Of a stretch of DNA of 64,000 bases, positions 22,451 through 31,800 are shown one piece after another; positions within the stretch are counted from its first letter, which is position 1, and the number at the start of each line of letters is the position of its first letter. A program made the translations under genes and the position numbers. Under the pieces are notes generated by a model. That model had not been told where the DNA came from. It ran no database searches and saw nothing but the letters and a program-made list of their open reading frames with translations. Source of the DNA: Streptomyces melanogenes (GTDB lineage: Bacteria; Actinomycetota; Actinomycetes; Streptomycetales; Streptomycetaceae); NCBI RefSeq assembly GCF_014649795.1, contig NZ_BMTS01000008.1:124001-188000 (forward strand), given 5' to 3'.

Positions 22451-24274
22451 TTGCGCGAGTTCACTGTCCCACCCATGGCGACGGCGCCTTACGTCGGCGG
22501 GCTGGCGGACGTCGTGTTCGACCACGCCCTCGACGATCCCGACCGGGTCGCGCTGGCCCGCAAGGACGCGGCGGGCCAGTGGCAGGACGTGACCTCGGCA
22601 CGCTTTCGCGACGAGGTGCTGGCGCTCGCCAAAGGGCTGATCGCGGACGGTGTGCGGTTCGGCGACCGGGTCGCGATCATGTCGCGGACCCGCTACGAGT
22701 GGACGCTCTTCGACTTCGCGCTCTGGTCCATCGGCGCCCAGCCGGTGCCCATCTACCCGACCTCCTCCGCCGAGCAGGTCTTCTGGATGCTGCACGACTC
22801 CGAGGTCACCGCGTGCGTGGTCGAGCACGAGGACCACGCCATGACCATCGGCTCGGTGGTGGACCGGCTGCCGCACCTCAAACGGCTGTGGCAGCTCGAC
22901 GCGGGGGCGCTCGGCGAGCTCCTCGCGGTGGGCGAGCAGATCGACGACGACGTGGTGCACCGCCACCGCCGCGCGGTCACCCCCGAGTCCACCGCGACCG
23001 TCATCTACACCTCGGGCACCACCGGCCGCCCCAAGGGCTGTGTGATCACGCACGCCAACTTCATGTTCGAGGCGGACACCATGGTCGCCCGCTGGGAGCC
23101 CGTGTTCCACTCGCGCCCCGGCGACGAGGCGTCGACCCTGCTTTTCCTGCCGCTGGCGCACGTCTTCGGCCGGATGGTGGAGGTCGCCGCGGTGAGGGGC
23201 CGGGTCAAGCTCGGCCACCAGCCCGCGCTCTCCGCCTCCGCGCTGCTGCCCGACCTCCAGTCGCTGCGGCCCACCTTCATCCTTGCGGTCCCGTACATCT
23301 TCGAGAAGGTCTTCAACGCCGCCCGCCGGCGCGCCGAGGCGGACGGCAAGACCGGCCCGTTCGACAAGGCCGTGGAGATCGCGGTGAAGTACGCGGAGGC
23401 GCTGGAGCAGAAGGCCTTCGGCCTGGGGCCCGGACCCTCGGCGGGCCTGCGGATGCAGCACCAGTTCTTCGAGAAGGTCGTGTACGGCAAGGTCCGCGAG
23501 GCGATGGGCGGCCGGGTGCGGCACGCCATGTCCGGCGGCTCCAGCATGGGCCGCCGCCTGGCGCTGTTCTTCGCCGGCGCGGGCGTGACGATCTACGAGG
23601 GGTACGGCCTGACCGAGTCCACGGCCGCCGCCACCGCCAACCCGCCCGAGCGCACCCGCTTCGGCACGGTCGGCCAGCCCGTGCCGGGCACCACCGTGCA
23701 CATCGCGGAGGACGGCGAGGTGTGGCTGCACGGCGGCCAGATCTTCTCCGGCTACCTCAACGAGCCCAAGGCGACCGAGAAGGTGCTCAAGGACGGCTGG
23801 CTGGCCACCGGTGACCTCGGCGCGCTCGACGAGGACGGCTATCTGACCATCACCGGCCGCAAGAAGGAGATCCTGGTGACCTCCGGCGGCAAGAGCGTCT
23901 CGCCGGTGGCCCTGGAGGAACGCGTCCGGGCGCACCCGCTGGTGGCCCAGTGCATCGTCGTCGGCAACGACCGCCCGTACATCGCGGCCCTGGTCACCCT
24001 CGACCAGGAAGGCGTCGACCACTGGCTGGCGATGCGCAACAAGCCGTCGATGACCGCGTCCGAGCTCGTGCGCGATCCCGACCTGGAGACCGAGGTGCGG
24101 CGTGCGGTGGTCGCCGCCAACACCCTGGTCTCCCAAGCCGAGCAGATCCGTACCTTCCGGATCCTCGCCCATCAGTTCACCGAGGAGCACGGTCTGCTCA
24201 CCCCGTCGCTCAAGCTCAAGCGGCGGGCCATCGAGGAGGCCTACACGGTGGAGGTGGACGCCTTGTACCACTGA
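22451..24274 (+). CDS. Long-chain fatty acid-CoA ligase / AMP-dependent synthetase
   Basis: This is a 607-residue adenylate-forming enzyme that activates fatty acids to acyl-CoA. The ATP loop is YTSGTTGRPKGCVITH. The central motif IYEGYGLTESTAAAT and the WLATGDLGALDEDGYLTITG/GRKKEILVTSGGKSVSP hinge region are complete. The length and the long insert before GYGLTES match long-chain FadD15-type enzymes of actinobacteria. I chose the TTG at 22451 because a perfect AAGGAG lies seven bases upstream. The frame is open 38 codons earlier but without a ribosome-binding site or conserved sequence. A stem-loop overlaps the stop. Confidence 0.9.
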   Translation: MREFTVPPMATAPYVGGLADVVFDHALDDPDRVALARKDAAGQWQDVTSARFRDEVLALAKGLIADGVRFGDRVAIMSRTRYEWTLFDFALWSIGAQPVPIYPTSSAEQVFWMLHDSEVTACVVEHEDHAMTIGSVVDRLPHLKRLWQLDAGALGELLAVGEQIDDDVVHRHRRAVTPESTATVIYTSGTTGRPKGCVITHANFMFEADTMVARWEPVFHSRPGDEASTLLFLPLAHVFGRMVEVAAVRGRVKLGHQPALSASALLPDLQSLRPTFILAVPYIFEKVFNAARRRAEADGKTGPFDKAVEIAVKYAEALEQKAFGLGPGPSAGLRMQHQFFEKVVYGKVREAMGGRVRHAMSGGSSMGRRLALFFAGAGVTIYEGYGLTESTAAATANPPERTRFGTVGQPVPGTTVHIAEDGEVWLHGGQIFSGYLNEPKATEKVLKDGWLATGDLGALDEDGYLTITGRKKEILVTSGGKSVSPVALEERVRAHPLVAQCIVVGNDRPYIAALVTLDQEGVDHWLAMRNKPSMTASELVRDPDLETEVRRAVVAANTLVSQAEQIRTFRILAHQFTEEHGLLTPSLKLKRRAIEEAYTVEVDALYH

Positions 24275-24288
24275 GCCGTCGTGGTACA
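24264..24288 (+). terminator. Stem-loop overlapping the acyl-CoA ligase stop codon
   Basis: TGTACCAC at 24264-24271 pairs with GTGGTACA at 24281-24288 across a 9-nt loop. It spans the TGA at 24272-24274. Confidence 0.5.
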
Positions 24289-24333
24289 GGGCGCGCCACC
24301 CCCGTGGGCCGGTCGACTCGCCTCCTGCTCAGG

Positions 24334-26412
24334 TCACTTGATCAGCACCTTGAAGACCTTGTCCGAGCCGTCGGGCGCGTCTCCGTTGTTGTCGCAGTTG
24401 GTGGTCGACAGCCACAGCGCGTCCTCGCCGGGCACCTTGGTGACCGTGCGCAGCCGTCCGTAGGAGCCGACGTAGTACGCGGTGGGTGTGCCCACGTTCT
24501 CGGTGTCCCCGTTGATCGGGACGCGCCACAGTCGCTCGCCCTTGAGCGCCGCCATGTAGACGACGTTGCGGACGATGGCGATGCCGCTGGGCGAGGCCTG
24601 CCCGGTGGGCCAGGACGCCTTGGGGTTGGTCATCCCGGCCGTGGAGCAGGAGCCCTCGCAGATGGGCCAGCCGTAGTTGTTGCCCGGTTTGATGAGGTTG
24701 AGCTCGTCCTTGGAGCTGTTGCCGAACTCGGCCTCCCACAGCCGCCCACCGCGGTCGAACGCCAGGCCCTGCGGGTTGCGGTGGCCGTAGCTGTAGACGT
24801 AGGTGCCGAACGGGTTGCCGGGTGCCGGTTTGCCGTCGGTGGTCATCCGCAGGATCTTGCCGTTGAGCGAGCCCTTGTCCTGGGCCAGGTCGGGGGTCTG
24901 GGCCTCGCCGGTCGAGGCGTACAGATACCCGTCAGGACCGAAGGCGAGCCGTCCGCCGTTGTGGTACTTGCTCTTCTTGATCCCCTTGAGCAGGACGGTG
25001 TAGTCGGAAAGCGTGCTCCCGTTGTACGTCATGCGCGCCACCCGGTTGCCCTCGGAGGCGCTGTGCATGAAGTAGACGTAGTGGTTGCTCGCCCACTTCG
25101 GGTCGACGGCGACACCCATCAGCCCGCCCTCACCGCTGGTGGTGACGGACTCCGGCACGGTCCCGACCTGCGTCTTGGTGCCGCTCGGCGTCACCTTGAA
25201 CACCTTGAAGCTGTCCCGCTCGGTGACCAGCGCACTCGATCCGTCCGGCATCCAGAAGGTGCCCCACGGAATCGTCCAGCCACTGGAGAGCGTGCTGATG
25301 GAGGAGGGCACACCCCCGTCGCTCTGGCAGGCGCCGGTGGTGAAGGTGACGGCGTTGCTGTCCGGCGAGGCGTTGCCGCCCGCGTCCTTGGCGACGACGG
25401 TGAGTGTGTACGGGCTGTCGCAGGCGAGCCCGGTCACGGTGGTGCTGGTGGCGGGCGGTTTCCCGGTGACGCTCTTGTAGACGCTGGTGCCACTGCGCAC
25501 CTCGTACGCGGTGACGCCCTTGTCGTCGGTGGACGCGCCCCACTTCAGGTCCGCGCTGCCGGCGGTGACGTTGGACGAGGTGAGCGTGCCGGGCTTGGTC
25601 GGCGGGGTGGTGTCGGTGCTGGGCCGGGTGGTGCAGTCGGCGGCGGCGCTGGCCGGGGAGACGTTTCCGGCCGCGTCGCGGGCGAACACCGTAAGGTTGT
25701 ACGGGGTGTTGGGGCTCAGGCCCGTGAGGGTGTCGGAGGTGAGGTTGCCCGCCACCTCGCCGATCTTGTTGCCGTGCTCGTACACGTCGTACATCGCCAC
25801 ACCCACGTTGTCGCTGGAGGCGCCCCAGCTGAGGGTGAGCGAGTCCTCGGTGATCGCCGAGCAGCTGGGAGCGCCGGGCGCGGTGGGCGCCTGGCCGTCG
25901 CCGCCGGAGGCCGCGAAGTCGACGTAGTCGATGTTGGCGAGCCCCGCCGCGGTGGCGGCGCTGAGCCTGATCTTGTTGCTGCCCGCCTTCACCGGTGCGG
26001 TGAGGGTGGAGGTGGCCCAGGTGTCCCAGTCGGCGGTGGCGTCGAAGGCGCGTGCGGTGGCGACGGCCGTGCCGTTGACCAGGACGTCGGCGGGGCGGTT
26101 GGCGGTGGTGCCGTTCGCGTAGCGGATGCCCACCGTGGCGTTGCCCGCGGCGGCCGCGTCGACCGTGAACTCGACGTAGGCGCCCACCGCGTTGTTGGAG
26201 TTGACGAACCCGGTGCCCGAATAGCCGGTGTGGTTGGTGTCGACGGTGGAGCCCGCCGAGTAGGTGCCCTTCTCCGCCTCGTACCGCGTGGGGGCGGCGG
26301 AGGCGGACTGCGGCACCGCCTGCACAAGGCCCGCGCAGAGCAGCAGCACGGCGCTCGCGGCCGTCTTCCGCGCCAGGCTTCTCGCGGGTCGTGGGGGTTG
26401 TGCGAGACGCAT
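24334..26412 (-). CDS. Secreted CBM-FN3-FN3-PQQ-dependent sugar dehydrogenase
   Basis: This is a 692-residue modular exoenzyme. It has a Sec signal peptide (residues 1-40, two Arg-rich patches then AVLLLCAGLVQAV). A CBM6/35-like module (about 41-168) starts TRYEAEKGTYSAGST. Two fibronectin type III domains follow (about 175-265 and 275-365). A C-terminal glucose/sorbosone dehydrogenase beta-propeller (about 375-692) has HNGGRLAFGPDGYLYASTGE and YSYGHRNPQGLAFD. This propeller family uses PQQ to oxidise sugars or polysaccharide ends. The CBM would hold it on polysaccharide. A perfect AAGGAGG precedes the ATG at 26412. It is last in the minus-strand run that begins with pqqABCDE, 20 bp after the GH8 gene. 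It may belong to CAZy AA12. Confidence 0.87.
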   Translation of the reverse strand: MRLAQPPRPARSLARKTAASAVLLLCAGLVQAVPQSASAAPTRYEAEKGTYSAGSTVDTNHTGYSGTGFVNSNNAVGAYVEFTVDAAAAGNATVGIRYANGTTANRPADVLVNGTAVATARAFDATADWDTWATSTLTAPVKAGSNKIRLSAATAAGLANIDYVDFAASGGDGQAPTAPGAPSCSAITEDSLTLSWGASSDNVGVAMYDVYEHGNKIGEVAGNLTSDTLTGLSPNTPYNLTVFARDAAGNVSPASAAADCTTRPSTDTTPPTKPGTLTSSNVTAGSADLKWGASTDDKGVTAYEVRSGTSVYKSVTGKPPATSTTVTGLACDSPYTLTVVAKDAGGNASPDSNAVTFTTGACQSDGGVPSSISTLSSGWTIPWGTFWMPDGSSALVTERDSFKVFKVTPSGTKTQVGTVPESVTTSGEGGLMGVAVDPKWASNHYVYFMHSASEGNRVARMTYNGSTLSDYTVLLKGIKKSKYHNGGRLAFGPDGYLYASTGEAQTPDLAQDKGSLNGKILRMTTDGKPAPGNPFGTYVYSYGHRNPQGLAFDRGGRLWEAEFGNSSKDELNLIKPGNNYGWPICEGSCSTAGMTNPKASWPTGQASPSGIAIVRNVVYMAALKGERLWRVPINGDTENVGTPTAYYVGSYGRLRTVTKVPGEDALWLSTTNCDNNGDAPDGSDKVFKVLIK

Positions 26413-26432
26413 CTGATCCTCCTTCACATGCC

Positions 26433-27707
26433 TTACGGCACCCAGTAGTTGCCGGATGCGACGATCATCGACTGGAGCTGGACGCTGGCGCCGTAGTAGA
26501 GCTTCGGGTCCACCGGGGTGGCGGCGAGCTTGCCCCAGAGCGCGTCGAGCCAGGCCTGCGAGCCGGGGTCGGTGAGCGCCGCGACGGCGAACGGGGCGGT
26601 GAACGCCATGTCCTTGCCGCTCTCGAAGGCCGAGCCGTTGAGGTGGTAGCCCGTGCCGATCTTGTTCGGGTCGCCGCCGGTCTTGGCCTTGATCCAGCCG
26701 TTGAGCTTGCGCGCCGAGGCGAGCGAGGCGGCGTCCCCGCTGGTCACCGCGTCCGTGGCGATGCGCCACGGGTCGCGGCAGGCGTTCCAGCCGAAGTCGC
26801 CGTCGTGGGAGCTTTCGAGCACCTTGCCCGGGGCGGGCTTGGGCGTGCTGTTGGTGGTGACGACGAAGTCGGCCAGCAGCCCGGTGGAGGCGGCGTACTT
26901 GGACTGCTGCGAGGTGATCAGGCTCTGGTGCGCGGTGCGGACGGTGTCCCAGGCGGAGTCGCCGGTGGCCGTCCGGAAGGCCCGGAAGTGGTCGATCAGC
27001 CAGTCCGAGGAGCGGGTGATCCAGTGGTGGGACTCGCCGGACCCGGACCAGTCGCCGAGCAGCATCAGATGCGTGGTGGCGTTGACCTCGCTCTTCTTGA
27101 TCCCGGCGATGTGCTTCACCGCCAGCTCCTTGTAGTCGTACGGACCGCCGCTCCCCCACTGCTTGTCGGCGAGCAGCAGTCCGTACGCCACATCGAGGTC
27201 CCCGTCGGTGGCCGAGTCCGAGCCGTCGACGCTCTTGCAGGAGGAGTCCTGCTCGGCGGCTAGCAGAGCGGAGTTGTTCACGGAGGGGTGGGCCAGGGTG
27301 TACTTCACCAGACCGTCGAAGATCTTCTTCGCGTCGGGATCCGCCCCCGCCATGAGGGCGGTGACGACCATCCCGTACCCCTGCCCCTCGGCCACATACG
27401 GGTGGTCGGCGTCCGGCGAGAGCACCTGGTACCAACCGTTGCCGCAGTTCTGCCTCACGAACGCGGACTTCCACGCCTTGTAGGTGGTGACGACCTGCTG
27501 GTCGACCGTCGCCTGTGTGCCGCTGGGCTTCAACGTGCCTGCGGTGTACGGGAACTGGTGGCTGCCGAACGGGACGGCCGGACCGGCCGCCGCGACCGAC
27601 GGCGTGGTGGCGAGCGCGGTGGCCAGGAGGCCCACGGCGGCCGTGAGGGCACCGGCCGCGATTCCGCGACGCCGCATGGACTGCCGCTGTGTCATCTGCT
27701 GTGTCAT
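26433..27707 (-). CDS. Secreted glycoside hydrolase family 8 enzyme
   Basis: This is a 424-residue exported GH8, a family of inverting beta-1,4-glucanases, chitosanases, xylanases and lichenases. A signal peptide runs through GALTAAVGLLATALATTPSV. The mature enzyme has VAEGQGYGMVVTALMAG (Glu, proton donor) and the family signature DSATDGDLDVAYGLLLADKQ with its Asp. The pair of an acidic Glu and the TDGDLD motif is diagnostic. Substrate cannot be decided from sequence. The ATG at 27707 has GGGAG with good spacing; a GTG six bases upstream is the alternative. It lies 10 bp after the GH18 gene and 20 bp before the PQQ dehydrogenase gene, in one operon. Confidence 0.88.
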   Translation of the reverse strand: MTQQMTQRQSMRRRGIAAGALTAAVGLLATALATTPSVAAAGPAVPFGSHQFPYTAGTLKPSGTQATVDQQVVTTYKAWKSAFVRQNCGNGWYQVLSPDADHPYVAEGQGYGMVVTALMAGADPDAKKIFDGLVKYTLAHPSVNNSALLAAEQDSSCKSVDGSDSATDGDLDVAYGLLLADKQWGSGGPYDYKELAVKHIAGIKKSEVNATTHLMLLGDWSGSGESHHWITRSSDWLIDHFRAFRTATGDSAWDTVRTAHQSLITSQQSKYAASTGLLADFVVTTNSTPKPAPGKVLESSHDGDFGWNACRDPWRIATDAVTSGDAASLASARKLNGWIKAKTGGDPNKIGTGYHLNGSAFESGKDMAFTAPFAVAALTDPGSQAWLDALWGKLAATPVDPKLYYGASVQLQSMIVASGNYWVP

Positions 27708-27717
27708 CGTCACTCCC

Positions 27718-28719
27718 TCAGCCCGTGTACTGGACGACGATCTTGGTGAAGGCGTAGGGCGCCTGGGAGACCCCGCTGCACGAGTCGCCGCTGCCGCCCG
27801 AGCCGCACTGCCGGTCCCGGTTGACCGACCAGAAGGAGTACCGCGCTATGTGATGCTGCTTGGCGTAGCCGAGGATGGTCTGGAAGTCGCCGGTGGTGAC
27901 GGTCTCCCCGGCCTCGTCGGTCTTGCCGTTCATGGACGACACCCCGATGTGCCGGTACGCGGTGTCGTCGCCGTAGCCGTACGCGCTCTTCACTGCGGCC
28001 TTCAGCCCTTCCAGGGCGCTCACGGTCGCCGAGCCCATGGAGCCGCTGTGGCCGCCGAAGTCGAACGGCATGATGACCCAGCCGTCGTTGGCGAGCCCGG
28101 CCGCGGCGCCCTTCCTGATGAGGTCCTTGCCGTTGGCGTCCGGCCCGCCGGGCGTGGTCCCCATGGTCACGTAGGTGACGATCCCGGGGTTGTTCGTCTT
28201 GACGATCTTCAGGGCGTCGACAACCCGCTTGCGCACGGTCGCGTTGGAGAACTCGGTGTTCTCGATGTCGATGTCCAGCGCCTTCAGGTGGTACGCGTCG
28301 ATCACCTTCTGGTAGGCACCGGCCAGCGCGGAGGCGCTGGAGCACTTCTCGCCGAGCTTGTTGCCGCTCCAGCCTCCGACCGAGATGACGATGTCGCCGC
28401 CCGCGCCCCGGATGGCGTTGATCGCGGACTGGTCCGAGCCGCCGGTGAGCGCCCGCGAGCCGTCCCACTTCGGGTTGCAGCCGCCGTCGGAGAGGATGAA
28501 GGCGAGGGTGAACCACTTGACGCCGGTGGCGGCCATGACGTCGGTGGGCTTCTGCGGGTCGCCCCAGCCCAGGTACTCGTAGGGGGCGGCGGCCATGGTG
28601 CCCGCGGCGAGCGGCGGGGAGGCGACGGCCTTGGGCCCGGAGGCGACCAGGGGCAGGACGAGACAGCTGAGGCCGGCGGCGACCGCGGCGGCGCGGCGTC
28701 GGGGAGCGGCAACGTGCAT
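27718..28719 (-). CDS. Secreted GH18 chitinase-like enzyme
   Basis: This is a 333-residue exported GH18 TIM barrel. The signal peptide covers about residues 1-34. The catalytic motif LDIDIENTEF supplies the Asp-x-Asp-x-Glu acid/base. SVGGWSGN matches the conserved SxGG strand. The barrel resembles ChiD-like chitinases and endoglycosidases that start with a YLGWGDPQ-type strand. AAAGGA precedes the ATG at 28719. An inverted repeat GTTAGGA-N5-TCCTAAC lies 31 bp upstream. It starts the three-gene set GH18-GH8-PQQ dehydrogenase and may have its own promoter. Confidence 0.88.
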   Translation of the reverse strand: MHVAAPRRRAAAVAAGLSCLVLPLVASGPKAVASPPLAAGTMAAAPYEYLGWGDPQKPTDVMAATGVKWFTLAFILSDGGCNPKWDGSRALTGGSDQSAINAIRGAGGDIVISVGGWSGNKLGEKCSSASALAGAYQKVIDAYHLKALDIDIENTEFSNATVRKRVVDALKIVKTNNPGIVTYVTMGTTPGGPDANGKDLIRKGAAAGLANDGWVIMPFDFGGHSGSMGSATVSALEGLKAAVKSAYGYGDDTAYRHIGVSSMNGKTDEAGETVTTGDFQTILGYAKQHHIARYSFWSVNRDRQCGSGGSGDSCSGVSQAPYAFTKIVVQYTG

Positions 28720-28749
28720 GGGGGGTCCTTTCGAGGGGGGGGAAGGCGA

Positions 28750-28768
28750 GTTAGGAAAGCTTCCTAAC
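28750..28768 (-). promoter_or_regulatory. Inverted repeat GTTAGGA-N5-TCCTAAC upstream of the GH18 gene
   Basis: A perfect 7-5-7 inverted repeat in an AT-rich patch sits 31-49 bp upstream of the GH18 start codon. Similar TTAGGAA/TTCCTAA repeats occur upstream of many streptomycete secreted-hydrolase genes, as far as I recall. I cannot name the binding protein with confidence; a ROK-family sugar regulator is a guess. Another perfect repeat, CACTGC-ATA-GCAGTG, follows at 28772-28786. Confidence 0.6.
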
Positions 28769-28819
28769 CATCACTGCATAGCAGTGCCTGGAGAGCCTGA
28801 TGTCAATGGCTCGCGTAGA

Positions 28820-28850
28820 CCCAACTTCCGTTATGTGTGCGCAAGTTGGG
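28820..28850 (-). terminator. Hairpin after the GH28/GH29 fusion gene
   Basis: CCCAACTT (28820-28827) and AAGTTGGG (28843-28850) form an 8-bp stem with a 15-nt loop, 26 bp past the stop at 28876. It may be a partial terminator before the GH18 promoter. Confidence 0.5.
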
Positions 28851-28875
28851 GGCTTTGGGGTGGGAGCGCCCGGGA

Positions 28876-31800
28876 TCAGCCCCGGCCGGATCCGGGTTCC
28901 TGGGCTCGCGATCCGGATGTGGCGTACGCCGAACCCAGCCACGTCTCGTCGATCCGCAGGCGCTTGTAGCGGGCGGTGTCGGAGGAGGCCGCGTAGGTGC
29001 TGGTGACTTCGAGGCGGACGTGGCGGGCCGTGGTCGCCGGGAGGTCGATGATCGCGACACCCCGCGCGCTGGGCAGCGTGCCGGACTTCACCGGGCTCCC
29101 CCAGGAGCTCCCGTCCGCGCTGACGTACACCTTGTAGCCCTTGATGCGCGCCGACTGCTCGATGTCGGACCTGGCGTAACTCACCGAGTCTTCCCGCTGG
29201 TTGATGCCGAGGTACTGGACTTTCGTGGCCGAGCCGAGGTCGTAGTCGAGCCGCACCGGGAGGGTCTTGTCGCTGTCCCAGTACGTCAGATAGCTGCCGT
29301 CGGCCGCGGCCGCGGCCCCGTGTCCGCTCGCCGAGGCGCTGGCGGTCATGGTGTAGGTGCCGGCGGGGATGATCCCGGTGCGCCCGGCCGTGGTGACCTT
29401 GAAGACGGTGTCGTACGGGTCCCAGCCGCCCAGGCCACTGAGGGTGAGCGTGCCGCCGGACTGGCTGTACGAAATCGCCGCGCCGGTGCGGAGGTTGGTC
29501 ACCCCGGTCACCCGGTAGCCGTTGTCGCGCAGCTTGAGGACCGAGGTGCTGGGCGGGGTGATGACGTGGACGTACTGCCGGTCGGGGTCGGTCTTGGCGA
29601 TGGTGGTGACGCCGTGGGCGCCGTCGTTCCAGAACCCGGGCTTGAGGCCGCCGTACATATAGCCGCCGCCCTCGACGCCGTGCAGCGACTCCCAGACGGG
29701 GTCCAGATAGCCGTTGGCGAAGTCGTTGAAGGAAGCCTGGTTGGCCGGGAACTTCCCGTTCACCTGGGCCGTTTCCGCCATGAGGGCTTTCACCGACGAC
29801 CCGGCGTTGGTGACGAGCCGTCCCAGGGTGAGCTTCTTGTCGACGCTCGGATTCGATCCGTCGTACCACCAGGCGCCGGTGGACGGCAGTTTGAAGTCGG
29901 CCTCGGTGAGCCGCGGCTGGGCGGTGTAGAGCGCCTGCGGATAGTCGTAGGCGGGGCTAATCCCGGTCTTCTGCTCATTGCTGATCATATCCATGACCGG
30001 CGTGTCTTCGTTGTTGTTGCTGAGCGTGAAGGAGGGGCGCTTCTGCTGGATCTGCTCGTACAGGTGGTGGCTCTCCCAGTAGGCGTTGTCGTTGTCGATC
30101 CAGAAGCCGCCGAGGTCGGGATAGCGGTCCATGACCTCGAAGAAGTTGTCGTAGCTGAACTGCCCGAACCCGTCGCGGGTGGTCAGGTCGACACGGCTGC
30201 CCTTGTACGAGGAGTAGGCGGCGGAGTCCAGCCACTCATGGCCGCCCTCGTTGTGCCACTGGGGGTCGTCGGTCATATAGAGGATGGTCTTCAGGCCCTT
30301 GGCCTTGGCGGCCGCGATCAGCTCGCCCAGGAAGTCCCGCTTGGTCGAGCAGCTGCCGGGGATCTTCGACGGCCAGGGGCGGGCATAGCCGAGACGGCTG
30401 TGGAAGGTGGCGAGGACCAGATACTGCGCGTGCAGCTTCTGCGCCTCGCTCACCCAGTAGTCGGGCGTCCAGCCGCCGCCGGTGACGTCGGACTCCCAGG
30501 CCGAGCAGCTGGTGTGGGCGGGCGCGGTCCGCTCGCCCCAGTGCAGGAAGAGCCCGGAGGTCGAGGCGCGCAGGAAGTCCTGGCGTGGGTTCGCCGCGTA
30601 CCGAGGTGTGAGGGGTGTGAGGGGTGTGCAGAAGGAGGTGGAGCCGGAGTTGGCGATCCGCAGGGCGCCGCCGGAGGTGTTGGCGCTGTCGGTGACGCAG
30701 TAGCCGCTGACGTTCTGGAAGCCCAGGTCGTGGGGGCTGCCGCTGCCGCGCTGCGCGGTGAAACGGGTGAACCGCACCGGGCCGCCGCCGTTGGCGATGA
30801 CCGCGGGCCGCCCGTCATTGGCGGCGAACCGCACCGAGCTGTCGGTGAAGGAGACGTTGTCGGCGTTGTGCAGATACCAGCCGAAGGCGGGGCGGGTGCC
30901 GATGCTGTTCGGGTTGTAGTCCGTGGAGGTGTTGGTCGGCACACCGGTCGACATGGTGCCGTTGCCGCCGGGGACGGTGAGGTCGACGTGGGTGAACGTC
31001 ACGCCGTTGATGTGGTTCGCGCCGGACTCGCCCCACAGGGTCGGGCTGAAGGAGGGGCTGCTGCCGGTCGCCTTGATGTTGTCGTACGTGACGTTGGAGA
31101 TGTGCCCCACGCCGGGGCTGTTGCCGCAGCGTTTGCGGGTGCCGATCTTCAGCATGATCGGTGAGTGCACATTGGTCATGGTGATGTCGCGGTAGTGGAC
31201 GTCGCTGATGTCGGCGCCGTCCATCGACACCAAGCCCAGGCCCGACTTGTTGGCGCCGTTGATGGTGATCGCCTGGAACTGGTAGTCGGTGAAGTCGCCG
31301 CAGGTCTCCGAGCCGAACATCAGCGCGTTGCAGCACTTCGCGGACAACTTGCTGTCGTGGACGGTGACATGACCGTTGGGGAGTTTGGCGCCGAGCGCGT
31401 AGTCGCTCTTGAAGACCAGGGCGTCGTCGTTGGCGGCGATGTCGGCGTTGGTGATGGCCACCTGGGTGGTGCTGATGATGTTCCAGCCGTCGCGGTCGCT
31501 CGCCGTGTCGATGTGCAGCCGGTCGGAGGTGACGTGCGAGCAGCCGTTGATCAGGGCGGCGAAGTGGCCGCCGCGCCGCAGGGTGATCCCACCGCCCAGG
31601 GTCAGTCCGTCGCACCGCGTCAGCGAGATGATCTTGTCGGCCTGGCCGGACTTGGGGTTGCCGGTGATGAGGTTGCCGCCGCCGTCGATGACCCCGGCGC
31701 CGGTGAAACCGATGTTGCTGAGCCGGTCGCCGTGGATCATGGCGTTGTGGAAGTGGCTGTGGCCGTAGTCCTGGTACTTGTCATACGGGTTGGACTCGGG

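Noticed and set aside
28837..31164. Plus-strand 775-codon open frame opposite the GH28/GH29 gene
   Set aside because: The composition is typical of third-position GC bias (Val/Gly/Arg repeats). It has no ribosome-binding site and no recognisable domain.
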